Shown here: one piece after another, positions 1-13,949 of the stretch
How the letters are laid out: each line of letters opens with the position of its first letter
How positions within the stretch are numbered: the stretch's first letter is position 1
NCBI GenBank assembly: GCA_030247885.1
Contig: JAPDRO010000027.1
Coordinates: forward strand, 310,001 to 374,000
DNA: 64,000 nucleotides
Direction: 5' to 3'
Origin: Taxawa tesnikishii (nom. ined.)
Taxonomy: Eukaryota; Ascomycota; Dothideomycetes; Dothideales
Made by a program: the position numbers and the translations under genes
Notes under the pieces: model-generated
The model's database searches: none
What the model was told of the DNA's origin: nothing
What the model saw: only the letters and a program-made list of their open reading frames with translations

Positions 1-65
1 TCATGCCATCTCCGAACATTTGCTGCAATCTTGCGGAAAGAACGGAAAGACGCAACAACAGATGA

Positions 66-338
66 CATGAAGAAATGCTCACACGTACCAGAGCCGAAGC
101 CCGCAAGGTGCTTCACCACCAATCCCACAGCGACGCATCTGAGAAGGAGTACCTCCTCGAGTACTATGCGCTCGTTCGCGCGGGAAAGACCAACTACATC
201 TCGACTACGGCCTTCGTCAACGTCACTGGCAATCATCCGACCGAGCCGAGTGAGTTCTTCCAGACTTACAAGGAAGAGTTCATGCCCTCGGACGGCGGAC
301 CAGCCAAGAAGAAGAGAAAGACGGAAGATGCATCTTGA
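66..338 (+). CDS. C-terminal end of an NmrA-like / NAD(P)-binding family protein (partial)
   Basis: An open frame runs to a TGA at 336-338 and gives about 87 residues, including ...EYLLEYYALVRAGKTNY... and VTGNHPTEPSEFFQTYKEEF. Phrases of this kind (a VTG followed by an xPTxxxEF segment near the C-terminus) resemble the end of fungal NmrA-like atypical short-chain dehydrogenases; I recognise this only by resemblance. The protein ends in a basic tail, KKKRK, which could act as a nuclear signal. The same frame has a stop at 63-65, so the upstream part must come from another exon or another frame, and most of the gene lies before the window. The ATG at 75 is unlikely to be the true start. Confidence 0.45.
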   Translation, partial: HEEMLTRTRAEARKVLHHQSHSDASEKEYLLEYYALVRAGKTNYISTTAFVNVTGNHPTEPSEFFQTYKEEFMPSDGGPAKKKRKTEDAS

Positions 339-1095
339 AGAACACCTTTTCTTCTACAACGGTCATGGAAGTTAAGGCACAAGGCTTCTAGGATGAAGAC
401 ACAGAGCGCCAACGTCGTAGCGCATGGGGATGAACTCAGGAAGGAGAGGATAGGAAGTGCGGAACCATCATGATCGCGGTAGCAGCAGGTCCACCACTGC
501 TAGATAGCACAGCAACGATGAGGTACTCACTAACAGGTGGATGTCGTGACCAACGTGAGACTCGCTGCGGCCATATTTTCGGTGCGATTGTTCGGTAAAG
601 TCTTCCAAGATGGCTTGGAATTTTGCTTGACCTCGCTTCCCCGCTTCACCTTGTTTCCCTTGGCATGTCAACATCCATCCTCCATTCTTCCCACATGCAA
701 CCTTGCATGCGGCCAAGAAGTGGAGTGTCGTATTTGCTGGAACTGTAACGAGCATCTCAGCAGGATCTGAAGCTAGAAAGATCTCCGTTGCGAGATGCCG
801 TTGGTAATCGCGACGCGAAGACATGATGGAGGTTCGGCCAATGTACAATGACGACAGATTTCTTGGACCGCATCCGTTTGTTGGAATTTTCATCTCAGCA
901 ACACAAGAGACGAGTGCACCTTTGCATAGATGTCTGACTGATCGTGTCAGATTCCCAGGGCTGCTGAATACACAAGGTCGGTGCGGAGGACCAGGTAAGT
1001 AAAGGGCGCGCCTTCCTGCACTGTTACTATCCCGCAAGGAGCAACGTCCCCTCAGCCAAGGTCTGGGCAAACAGACTATCCCTACGAACATCAAG
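339..1095. other. Intergenic region upstream of the alpha-glucosidase gene
   Basis: About 750 bases without a convincing gene. A long minus-strand frame (468-1322) runs through it and into the glucosidase, but its protein shows no domain-like pattern. The region should hold the 3' end of the upstream gene and the promoter of the glucosidase. No clear operator or repeat was seen. Confidence 0.5.
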
Positions 1096-4000
1096 ATGAC
1101 GTCCCATGCTGGGGAACACAGCTTTGATCTTCGCAGACGGGCGCTGGGGGTGCGGAGTGACGAGGATCCTAAGGTGCAGCAGGACTCCGAGAATAAGACC
1201 TCTCGTGAGCTTGGCAAAGATGGCACATCGTATAAAGACCGCGTGCTGAGCGGGGAGGAGGGTGGGCAAGGACACAGCAGAGCTCGCCTCTTCTCTATCA
1301 TCATGCTCTTTACACTTCTCATCGCGGTCGGTCTGGCGACGACGGCCTACAGCGGTGTCATACTCGGACGTCAAGAAAGCAGCTCACCTTCCTCCTCAAC
1401 CTGTCCAGGCTACTCCGCTTCCAATGTACAAAAGTCGAACAATGGTCTAACCGCCGACCTGACCTTGGCTGGGCCGGCGTGCAATGTCTACGGAAGGGAC
1501 GTTGAGAACCTTCGGCTTTCCGTCAACTACGACACCGGTGTGTATCGTGGGAAATGCAGGACGGCCGGATGCTAACGGGTGGCAGCCAAGCGGCTACACG
1601 TCAAGATCGAAGACGCAGGACAGATTGCCTATCGAGTTCCCTCGAGCGTGTTTCCAGGTCCGGATGCTTCCGACGCAGTCACGGCGGGAGAGGCAGAGCT
1701 CGAATTCTCATACACGGCATCTCCATTCTCTTTCAAGGTCACGAGGAAGAGCAACAGTGAGGTCCTGTTCGACACCTCCGCCGCCTCCTTGATCTTTGAG
1801 GACCAGTACCTTCGCCTGCGGACTGCCTTGCCCGAGGATCCTAATATCTATGGCCTGGGAGAGCATTCCGATAGCCTCAGGTTGAACACGACGGACTATA
1901 CCCGCACGCTTTGGAGCAGAGACTCGTATGGCATTCCGGCTGGAACGAACCTGTACGGCAACCATCCGATTTACTTTGAGCACAGGGGCGACAAGGGCTC
2001 CCACGGAGTGTTCTTGTTGTCGAGTGCGGGTATGGATGTGAAGATCAATCGTACGGAAGCGGAGGGTCAGTATCTCGAGTACAACCTGATCTCGGGAATC
2101 ATTGATCTGTACTTCTTGGCTGGTCCAACCCCGGTGGATGTGGCGAAGCAATACAGCGAGGTAGCCGGCAAGGCTGCTATGATGCCGTACTGGGGCTTTG
2201 GACTGCACCAGTGCCGGTATGGGTATCGTGACTTCTACGCCATTGCTGAAGTCGTCTACAACTACAGCGCAGCTGGCATACCTCTGGAGACGATGTGGAC
2301 GGATATTGATTACATGTACCAGCGCCTCATCTTCACTACAGATCCCGATCGCTTCCCGCATGACCGTATGAGGGAGTTTGTGAGTGTCCTTCACCAACGT
2401 AACCAACACTACATCGTTATGGTCGACCCCGCCATGGGCTATACCGAGCAAAGGGAAAATGGCCTCCCATACGAAGCTTTCATAACGGCGAGGGAGCGTG
2501 GTGTTCTACTGCAGAAGAATGGAACCATCTACAAGGGTGTCGTTTGGCCCGGCGTGACCGCTTTCCCGGATTGGTTCCACCCTGACACGCAGGACTACTG
2601 GAACGATCAGTTTGGTACTTTCTTTGATGCCGAGACCGGAATCGATATCGATGCACTTTGGATTGGTGAGTGGAGTTGTGACCGCCTTGGGGATTTATAC
2701 TTACCTTCTGCTAGACATGAATGAAGCCGCCAACTTCAACTACTTCGGCGACAACCCGGAGGAGAGTGCCGAGGACCGTGGTTTCCCACCAACGAGGCCC
2801 AGTCTTCGGTCAGCCCCTCGACCCATTCCAGGGTTCCCAGAGGCCTTCCAACCCAATGCAAGCTCGCCGTATCCACCCGATAGTCTAGGCTATGCTCCTC
2901 CATGGCTTGCACCAGCGTCAAATCCATCTGACAAACGAGATGTTGGAGCGCCGAGCAGACGTCCTGTTAGAAAACAAGCAGAGACACCCAGCGCAGAATT
3001 CGAGCCGCACATGGCAAAGAGACAGGCGTCGCAGATCGGCTTTCCCAACCGGAATCTACTCGCTCCGCCATATCAAATCGATAACGAGAACACTGTTGAA
3101 GTTTACGGCGGCCTTTCAAATTTCACGCTCGACACTGACATAATTCACTACGACGGCCACGTGGAGCTTGACACACACAATCTCTATGGCACGATGATGA
3201 GTACCGCGTCCCGCAACGCCATGGAGGCGCGCCGGCCAGGTCGCAGACCACTGGTGATAACGCGCTCAACCTTTGCCGGAGCTGGTTCTCGCGTCGGCAA
3301 GTGGCTCGGCGACAACCTGTCCACTTGGGAGCTCTACCGGCAGTCCATACAAGGCATGCTCGACTTCGCGTCCATCTACCAGGTGCCCATGGTTGGGTCC
3401 GATGTGTGCGGGTTCGGCGGCAACACCACCGAGACGCTGTGCGCGCGGTGGGCGACGCTAGGCGCCTTCTATCCTTTCTACCGCAACCACAACGGTGACA
3501 CGAGCATCTCTCAAGAGTTTTACCTCTGGGAAACTGTCGCTTCAGCAGCCAAGAATGCTATAGATATCCGCTACCGACTCCTGGACTACATCTACACAGC
3601 GCTGCACAAGCAGTCCACAACAGGCGCACCCTTGCTCAACCCGATCTTTTTCCTCTACCCGAACGACACGAACACCTTCGCTCTCGACCTGCAGTTCTTC
3701 TACGGAGACGCCATCCTCGTCTCGCCCGTCACCGAAGAAAACGCCACCAGCGTCAACGTGTACCTACCCCGTGACCGCTTCTACGACTTCAAGACCTGGG
3801 CCATAGTCGAGGGCCAGGGTGCGAACATCACGCTGGACAACGTCGCCTTCACCGATATCCCGCTCCACATCCGCGGCGGCACAATCATCCCTCTCCGCAA
3901 CGAGTCCGCGTACACGACCACGGAAGTGCGCGCCAAACCCTTCAACCTACTCGTCGCACCCGACGCCAGCGGCAGTGCCGAGGGCGCCCTGTACCTCGAC

Positions 4001-4315
4001 GACGGCGACAGCATCGTCCAGAGCGCAACCAGCCAGATCGAGTTCAGCTACAGGGACGGCGTGCTCGACGTCTCGGGCTCTTTCGACTACCAGGCCGAGC
4101 ACAACTCCGTGGCTTCCGTCACCGTGCTCGGCGTGCAGGCGAGGCCGGCCAGTGCTCCGCAGTGGAGGGAGCGGCGTGCACGCGGACACGGACATGGCGG
4201 TGGCGGCGACTGGAAGGCCTGTGAGGATTACCAGTGGAAGTACGACGCCGACACTGGCTCGGTTACTGTGGACTTGGACCGGGAGCTTGATGGTGGATTC
4301 AGTGTCAGCGTGTGA
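1096..4315 (+). CDS. agdC: GH31 alpha/beta-glucosidase, AgdC type, secreted or membrane-anchored
   Basis: Three exons: 1096-1537, 1586-2665 and 2715-4315 (introns 48 and 49 nt; the first has a TGCTAAC branch point), giving 1040 residues. The protein follows fungal AgdC from [10 protein letters not shown] through [33 protein letters not shown] and HGVFLL. The nucleophile is the Asp of [10 protein letters not shown] (residue 508; its codon is split by intron 2), and the acid/base is the Asp of WLGDNLSTW (about residue 707). The enzyme hydrolyses terminal alpha- and some beta-glucosidic bonds outside the cell. The first ATG gives 69 charged residues before [18 protein letters not shown], which would make a type II anchor; an in-frame ATG at 1303 would make that stretch a normal signal peptide and the protein 971 aa, nearer the usual length of about 880-900. 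I cannot choose between these starts. A long Pro/Ser/Arg-rich insertion follows the catalytic Asp, as in other family members. Confidence 0.93.
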
Positions 4316-4657
4316 AGAGCTTTCCCACTTCTGGTCTTGTTGTGCATTCCGTAGGTCCTGATATGACGACAAAAGTATGTTTCAATGCCTGACTGCGGAT
4401 GAGGATAAGGAGCTACCAGTATGAGACGATGTGGTTTGGTTTCGTCATGTCCGACGTTCGCCGTGCTACGTGGCAAGAGTCCAGGTTCTCCTTCTCTCAT
4501 TTTACCCTCTCTAAAGAGACGAGAAAACAAAAAGCAAACTCCACAAGATGCACCCAGGGTATATCCTGCTCGAAGCAAAAAGCACATGCTCCATATCCCC
4601 CAACCCAGAAAACCCATCCACGCCGTTTCCCCAGCGCCGCATCATTCTTCGAATCGA
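4316..4657. other. Convergent 3' region
   Basis: About 340 bases between the stops of the glucosidase (+) and the coiled-coil gene (-). It presumably holds both 3' UTRs. No terminator-like structure or repeat was noticed. Confidence 0.5.
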
Positions 4658-7600
4658 TCAAGCAGTGTTCATGCCCTCATCCGCCTGTCCGCGGTTGAGG
4701 AGCCGCACCCAGTCCACCTCCTCCATCCCCTGCTCCTTCAAGATGTGATCAACGATCATCTGGACGTTACCCAGCATGACTTCGAACGCCTTGACAGTCT
4801 TCGACTGCTCCCCGAGCACCTCATTGACGGCGTTTTCGAAACCGTCGACCCTGTCCTCCAGCTCGCCGATCCTCTTGTCCGCGGCAGCGGAACGCTCCGA
4901 GATCTCGCCGCCGTTCGATCGCTTCGACCTGGCGACGAGGAACTCTTCCACCAGACGCGCGAGATCTTGTTTCGTCTCCTCCGCCAATCTTTTCGGAGGA
5001 CTCAGGGATCCGTTGGACTCCGAGCGGAGGGTGGATGCTAGCTCTCGGCGCTTCCCGTTCAGTGCGTCCTCCAACTCGTCGACCCTCTTTTCCAGAGCAG
5101 GATCGAGTCCCGTGCTGCGATCCTCCGGCCTTCGCCTCCCAGCGGCACACTCCTCCAAAGCACGCGCGAGGACCTCTTTGGTCCCGTGTGGCGGATTTGT
5201 GAGGAGTCTGTCCAGCTCATTAGGAAGATGGGACCGGACCAGCCTCTCGACACTCCGTTCCATTTCCCGGGTTGTCGTGTTGACGTGCTGAGTGTCGTCG
5301 GATGAACTTTCATTCTTGTTCTTGCTGGCATCTAGCTGCAGTTTGATATCATACAGCTCCTGCCTGATATCCTCTGGCAAGTCTGCAGGCTTGGCGAGAG
5401 CTTGCGCTACCTCCCGTTGGGCATCGGCAGCAACGGTGGCGACGGAGTCAATCTTGCCCACAAGATCACCTTGAATGGTGTTTAAACGTTCCTCCAACTC
5501 CCTGTATCGGGCTACTGTGTGATTGTAAGCCTCTTGAGCGTCTGCTGCTGCCGGATACATGACCCTCATCTGGTCGACCATCTTCTTGGCAAGGTCGTCG
5601 GTTTGGATGTTATCGAAGCGGGCCGAGAGCGAGTTGATAGCAGTGGTGTGGACATCGCTTTGTTGGGTAAGAATCTTGGCCTTGTGGTTGATAACCTTCT
5701 TCATGTCCTCGATATTGGTGTTGATGCGTTTTTCGAGCTGTTCGATCTCTACGCGTTTCACTGTTGCTCCTCCTTGGCCGGAAGCATCGTTCCTGCTCTC
5801 GAGCTGCTTTTCCGTACTTACGGTCAGTGTCTCTTCCACAGATCTCAGTCGTCCCTGGAGGTTAACAAGATCAGCTAGCACTGCCGAACCTTCCACCTGG
5901 CTTGTGGCGTTATTCCTAGCAGCGATTCCTTTGTCCGAAAGATCCGCTCGTTGCATGAGAAGCAAGGCTTTCTGATCAAGCTCATCGATCCTGCTGAACA
6001 AAAACGCTTCCCTTTGGTCCTCGTTGTCTTTTCTCTCTTGCAGCTCCTCCTGCATCTTGTTCAGGCGTCCGTCGAAGCGGGACTCCAAGGTATCCAAGCG
6101 CTGCTCAAGCTCTTCTAAATCATCTGGTGATAGCCCTGCCTGACCAGCTCCACTAGCAGTACCCACACCGTTGCTTGTAATATTGGCAGCAAGCTCGGTA
6201 GCGCCGGCGCGCAACTTGTTGATGTCTTCACGACAACTGCTGAGGCGAGGATTTAAGTTCTCCAAGACCTTAGCGACCGCAATGTCCGCGGCCTTTCCAG
6301 CAACGTCGTTAGTGCTATTGTTGGCTAAATTTCCAGAGGTTCTTGCGATGGCCTGCAACTTGTCTACGTCCACACGACAAGTATTGAGACGATACCTGAT
6401 ATCGGACAATTTGTCGGCATCTTCACGAGCGTTAGTCTCAAGTTGAGTGATCTTGTCTTCTTGTTCGCTCCACGAAGAGCCGATTCTCGTGACGTCTCCG
6501 TCAATCCGATCAAGTTTGGCGCCGATGTCCTTGATGTCGTCTAGCACATTATTGAGTGATGAATCGTGGACTGCACCTTGCCGTTGCTGGCGCGACAGAT
6601 CGGATCTAATGGTCTCAATGACACCCTTGATATTATCAATAGCGCCCTGAGACTTAACCTGGTCTGTCTTCATTTCAGTAAGGGCAGACCTGATAGCGTT
6701 GATCTCGCGATTCTGTTTCGCAGGAACTTGCGTGGAGAACTCAGCCTTGCTCTCAACCTCCTTTACGAGTTTGGCCAGATCCTGTTGTCCCTTCTGCAGA
6801 TCTGCGATGGTTTGATGGCTCGTTCGACAAGAGTTGGTCAAGCTTTCCAGCGTGTTCAGACGTCCATTAATGTCCCTGGTTGCCTTGCTCTCGCTGTCTT
6901 GTCTTCTTGGATCACTTCCAGAACCTTCAACCTTACTCTTGATGTCGTTGATGAGAACTCTCAACCTTTGTTGTTCCTCCTCCACAACGCCGATGCTCGC
7001 GTGATCTTTCGATTGTGCATTAACCAGATTCTGAACAGAATGCCGATCTGAATAATTAGCATCGTTTCCAAGCCTGTCCGTTTCGTTGCGCATTTTTCCC
7101 ACTTCGCCCCGGCAAAGGTCCAAGCGGCTCTGAAATACGGGCACCTGTAGTGTGACAGAGCGCAAGTTCTTCTGCTCACCTTGGATGCGTCCTAGCTGGT
7201 CACGCAGTTCGCTGGTCTCATTTGCCAGAGAATCAACATGTTTTTGCAACGTCTTGATCTCGGTCCTGAAACTCTCACGTTCATCACTAGTCACGTGACC
7301 TGAATGTGGGCTGACATCGCTTGGTCTAGCTTGGGTGATCTCGCTAACGATTGTCTTGGTCAAGAACATCTGATCATCCTCACGCTTCTCTTGACTGGCT
7401 TTGATTTGGTCGTAAGCGTCGGTAACGATCTTCAGGGTTCTCTCTTTCTCTTCTCGAATGGCAGGGTAAGCTTCAAATCTTTGATTTGAGCGAACCTTGC
7501 CAAGCTCGGTTTGTGCAATAGTGCGTTTTTGCCCAAGTTGTTCCATTTTCATCATGCCCACGGCAGAGTCCAGTATGGACTTGCGAAAGGCGTTGAACAC

Positions 7601-8356
7601 GTCCATCAGAGGAACTGGGTTGACAGGCGAAGCCGTCATTGTGACGACTGGTGCCACAGGTTGTTGAGCAATATCGATCACCAGACGCGGGGTTGGAACA
7701 TCGGATGCCGATAGGGAGACGGAGGATTTTCTCGATGCTGATGCCGAAGGTGGGTCTCTTCCATCCGGTGCAGAGCTTCGGGATATCTTTCTTGTAGGAG
7801 AGATGTCGGAAGGGGATTCCGGTCTTGGGCGTTTGTCCGCCTTTCTTCCTCCGTCCATGGAAAGTCTATCAAAATTAACGACAGCAATGACATGACGTGG
7901 TAGAGCAACACGTAGTTAGAGCCAAGGAAACAGACGTCACGTGGTACGCAGAGGTTGGGTGTTTTGTGTTCATTCTACTCACGTGACTCCGTTGGCCTGG
8001 TCGGAGGCCTTCCAGATGCGGTTCCGATATGGATGCAGATCTCCTGGTTCAGTGCCCTTGTGAGAAGAGTTGACTAGCTGTTGTGGCTCTTCCACGGGCT
8101 TTCTGTCGTCGCGAATGACCCTGTCGTCGCGAATCACTCTGTCATCACGCTGATTGGTTTCGCTACGATGAGTCAAGCCGTCGCGGCGCCGCGGCGTGTC
8201 ACGGTGCCTGGAGTCACCAACATATGGCGTTCGCTTTTTGTGGTAGCGTTGATCTCTGAGTTCGTCCCGAAACGTTTCGTTCGGTCGATAACAATTCCAG
8301 TAACTGCGCGCAGGCGGCAGCACGTTAGAGTTGCGTCGATCTGCTGGATTGGCCAT
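4658..8356 (-). CDS. Long coiled-coil protein of unknown function, 1193 aa
   Basis: Two exons, 8356-7983 and 7865-4658. The intron (7982-7866, 117 nt) has a GTGAGT donor and GATAG acceptor and keeps the frame. The N-terminal 125 residues are basic and carry a short tandem repeat, RDDRVI-RDDRVI-RDDRK. Next comes a Ser/Pro-rich segment (RPESPSDISPTRKISRSS), then about 1000 residues dense in E, K, Q, D and L with heptad-like spacing (for example LEERLNTIQGDLVGKIDSV), which reads as extended coiled coil. There is no ATPase, motor or membrane segment, so this is not an SMC protein or myosin. A structural, spindle-pole or septal role is possible but not shown. If the intron were wrong, the ATG at 7858 would give 1066 residues. 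It is divergent from RVB2 across about 750 bases. Confidence 0.75.
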
Positions 8357-10585
<2,229 letters not shown>

Positions 10586-11637
10586 TGAGCATTCGAGAAA
10601 GGGGGTGAAGGGTAACTGTAGGAACTAGCAAAGGGCGTCATGGCGTCAGTGAGGGAGCGTACAGTATCTTCATGGCTACGGTCTGTTTGGAATTGGAGCC
10701 CACCAAGTTTGCGGACCCTCTAATCGAACGCGTGTCCAGTTCTCGATTTTCGTGCTCCGACGTTGGTACGGCGCATGGCCGATTCGAGACCATTTCACCG
10801 TGGTACGGAACATGAAACTGCGTCGACATTACAGCAGGGCTCGATAGGATGCTGATTCCACTGACCGGTAAGTGACTGGTATGCCCTACGCCCTCAGTGA
10901 TTCGTGGCTATGAAGCGTAGACCACCATATCCACAATGCAGATCTCATCTGCAACATCCCCTCCTCTCCGTGGCACAGAAGTTCCCAAGTAACATCTGGC
11001 ATCATCGGCCACCATGCCCGCGACCCGCAAAAAACGATTTTCGTAACCCGTCTTCCTCGAGGAGAAATCCCGTTGAGCGATCTCCTTCATTGGAAAAAAA
11101 GAAATCAATACGCCGTTGCACTTCTTCAGTAACGTATTCGTCAATACATCTTCGCGATCGTGTTTCTGGGAAACGCGAAATCTGGACGATCGCATATCGA
11201 CTTCGGACCGTCTACCTCAACTCCCCCTTAAAGGACCAGCGAGATGCTCGAGTCCAAGCAACGGGACCGCTGTTGCTGTTGTTATCGTTATCCGGGGCTG
11301 TGAGCCCAGTGCTGCCAACGACCGGACCGATGACGAGAAGAGAAGGAAAGACAGGAAGAGAACGTGGCGTCCATGTTATCTGGAGTGAACGACGCTTGGT
11401 GCAGACGGTGAGCGGTTGGCGTTGTAAGATTTGACCTGCCGCTCTAGCGATGATCGGAATGGCACGGCTCAAATCATGGAAGTCAAGTTCTAGTGAAGTT
11501 GGAGTAAGGCTCATGTTGAAGTTCGAGTATCTATCGTCGACTATACTAATGAACAACTCATAGGATTAAAATTATCTTATTAATGTAGAACGCGACCTTA
11601 GAGACACTCTATACTAAACACTCCTATCGCTGCCGTC
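10586..11637. other. Intergenic, no gene recognised; AT-rich near its right end
   Basis: About 1 kb after RVB2. Open frames such as 10904-11434 (+) and 11212-11556 (-) give protein without domain-like pattern. From about 11545 to 11640 the base composition turns AT-rich, and this continues into the neighbouring accessory gene. It may hold decayed repeat sequence, but no defined ends or coding remains were seen. Confidence 0.4.
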
Positions 11638-13949
11638 TTATCTTAGTCCAGGATTGAGAGCGTCTTTAATACCGATCGGATAGCGAATGAAGCGAAGAGC
11701 ATACCGTAATGCTCGACTTCGAGTCATGAAGGGAGGGAACGTGTCTCTTTCCATGGCAACAAGGACGTATTCAACAGCAGGACTGAGCACCGCTGGCTCA
11801 TATCGTCTCTCTTCCATGATGGCTTTGGTGGCTGTGTCCAGAATTGCTGGCGGAAGATCAATCTCACGCTCGGCTCCCGCTAGTAGATATGTATAAAGTA
11901 TCTTTTCCATACTCGCACGCAGGCTTTGTTGCGAAGTCACATCATTTCCGGCGACTCTGTCTTCCGCTCGTTGGGAGCTATAGTAGTAGTGGAGAGAGTT
12001 GTGTTGGATTGCATCCAAGCTGCGGGGCACTATTAGCAAAATTCCTCGGCCGATGTTTCTTCATCTAGCTGTACCAGAAGTCAAGATTGTCAACAGCTCG
12101 GCCGGTCACGGAGTGAACCAGTTTGCCGGGCACGAGGTCCCTCATGTAGACGTAAAATGCAAACAGATCATAGCAGCTAGTAGTCTTCCTACAGAGGATG
12201 TCGAAAAGAGTGATGCCCATGATCCGTACGTTGTCCAACTTCGGAAGCGACAATGATTTAGTGGCGTTTAGTGTCTCTCCACTTAGAGGAGCTGAAGGTA
12301 ATACTGTAGTAGACACTGAAATGCTTTAGTAATGGCTGCTACAACATGCGTAACTCCCGTACTTACATGCAACAGTAGACAGCGAGGGATGACGGATCCA
12401 CCTGTCGGTCTCAGATTCTGTTAAGGAAAGAGACGATGTCTTAGGGATGATGATTGTTTCGGCCTCGACGCTCTGAATATCTAATTGACTAACGTAAGTA
12501 GTTCCTTGAGCTTGAGCTCGAGCTCGGTGACGCTGCGCCGGCGCCTGCCTTTTACAGTGTCCGAGTCTGGATTGTGGCTTCCGTCGAAACCGCTTGGTGT
12601 AGGGCGTAAGTGAACACTGACCTCTTCTGACTTTGCGTCTGAGAACGGATCTAAGGTAGACGAGGCTGTCGCGCCATCGTCGCCCCTGCAAGTCGAGTCT
12701 GCACCCTTGTCGAGCAGTAGCTGCACCACCTTGTCACGGCCCCAGTACGAGGCTGCCTGCAGTGCGTTGCCGTACTGTCCGCCTTGCGCGTTGACGTCTG
12801 CACCCTTTTCGAGCAGCAGCTTCGCCACCTCGACATGCCCTTCGCCTGCTGCTGCAATCAAGGCGGTCGATCCATCACTGGCCCTTGCGGTCGGGTCTGC
12901 GCTGTTGTCCAGCAGCAGCTTAACAATCCTGAAGTCTCCTTCTAGAGCTGCTTCGTACAAGGCTGTCGAACGCTTTCCATCCGTCAGAAACGGGCCTGCA
13001 CTCTCGCTGGGTTGATACTTGACAGCAACCCTAGTGCGAGAGTCCGTACTGACTGGGAGGCCGTCCAGTTTGTCACGCAAAGACTGCGAGGCTGTGGGCG
13101 AAGACTCGGCTCGGAGACGCTCTTCTGCTGCAAGATATTGCCTGGTTTGTAGATTATTGTTGAGTTCATTTCGCGCACTCTGGCCGAGGCCGCACGTGGG
13201 ACTTGTCGGCTTGTCCACAAATCGCCTGTACAAGGGCGTCTGCATGATGATCGGATCAAAATCGAATGCTGTCAAGGTTGTACTAGTAGTGGCCGTACTA
13301 TGCCTCTTTACCACGTCAGTGTCAGAAGTAAGACTCGATCTTCGGAGATATTGATGATATGAGTCGCGTGCCCGCAAAAAGTTCTGCAATGCAGTCCCTT
13401 GATGAGCCAACATCTCCTTCATGCCTTGCTGCACGTCACTGCTGGAGTGTTAGCGGGGCAAATATACCAATGTGTTTACATGTTCAATAGCACGTACCTC
13501 TGCATGACGTTGATAAGCACTTGCAGTAATGAACTGTGGTCTCTAAGCTGGCCGAGGAGCTCCTTCATGTCTGACTCGTTGTATAGGGCTTTTATCCGTT
13601 CCAGTCTGCTTGCATTTTGCGCTACTAAAAACATCTCGTCTGCATTGACGTTTAGAAGGTTCTTGACATATCCTTCGAGTTGCGATAGCGTCATCGAACA
13701 ACCCATTCTGACTACGTCCAACTGCTCATAGAAGTCCGGAGGTAGAGACCTCTCGGCATCGGATCTCGCATCGTGCAGACTTTGGACCTGTCCCAGGGCG
13801 ACTCTGGTCACACCACATGCGGTCGCGATCGAGGCCAAGGTTATGGGCGCAAACTTGTAGCCATGGTGAAGCTCGTTGATATTTTTGATAGCACTGTAAC
13901 AACATGAAAGCAACGGCCCTAGGGCCAAATGCAGAGCCCCGATCTCCAT
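11638..13949 (-). CDS. Predicted fusion protein: STAND-type fungal N-terminal domain + ankyrin repeats + RGS domain, 684 aa
   Basis: Five exons join in frame: 13949-13498, 13438-12494, 12401-12367, 12315-12075 and 12019-11638, totalling 2055 nt with stop. The N-terminus (MEIGALHLALGP..., then ITLASIATACGVTRVALGQV) resembles the fungal N-terminal domain found on STAND/NLR-like and PigL-type proteins. About three ankyrin repeats follow (e.g. STALIAAAGEGHVEVAKLLL, GNALQAASYWGRDKVVQLLL). After a coil (SVTELELKLKELLT) and a 35-nt exon come RGS-like blocks: DLFAFYVYMRD, DNLDFCLDAIQH, SLRASMEKILYTYLLAGAER and YVLVAMERDTFPPFM. RGS domains speed GTP hydrolysis by G-alpha proteins. Splice signals: exon 4 is preceded by TACTAA and TTTCAG, and intron 3 starts GTAAGT; intron 2 (GTTAGT donor, TTAAC 20 nt before its acceptor) is the weakest link. 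If it is wrong there are two genes: ANK (stop at 12481) and an RGS gene with unclear start. Related fungal RGS proteins continue into membrane segments that are absent here. Confidence 0.65.

Noticed and set aside
468-1374. Long minus-strand open frames
   Set aside because: Protein text shows no domain pattern, and the 3' part opposes the alpha-glucosidase exon.
10904-11434. 176-codon plus-strand open frame after RVB2
   Set aside because: Arg/Ser/Pro-rich with no motif, no signal peptide and no exon-like flanks.
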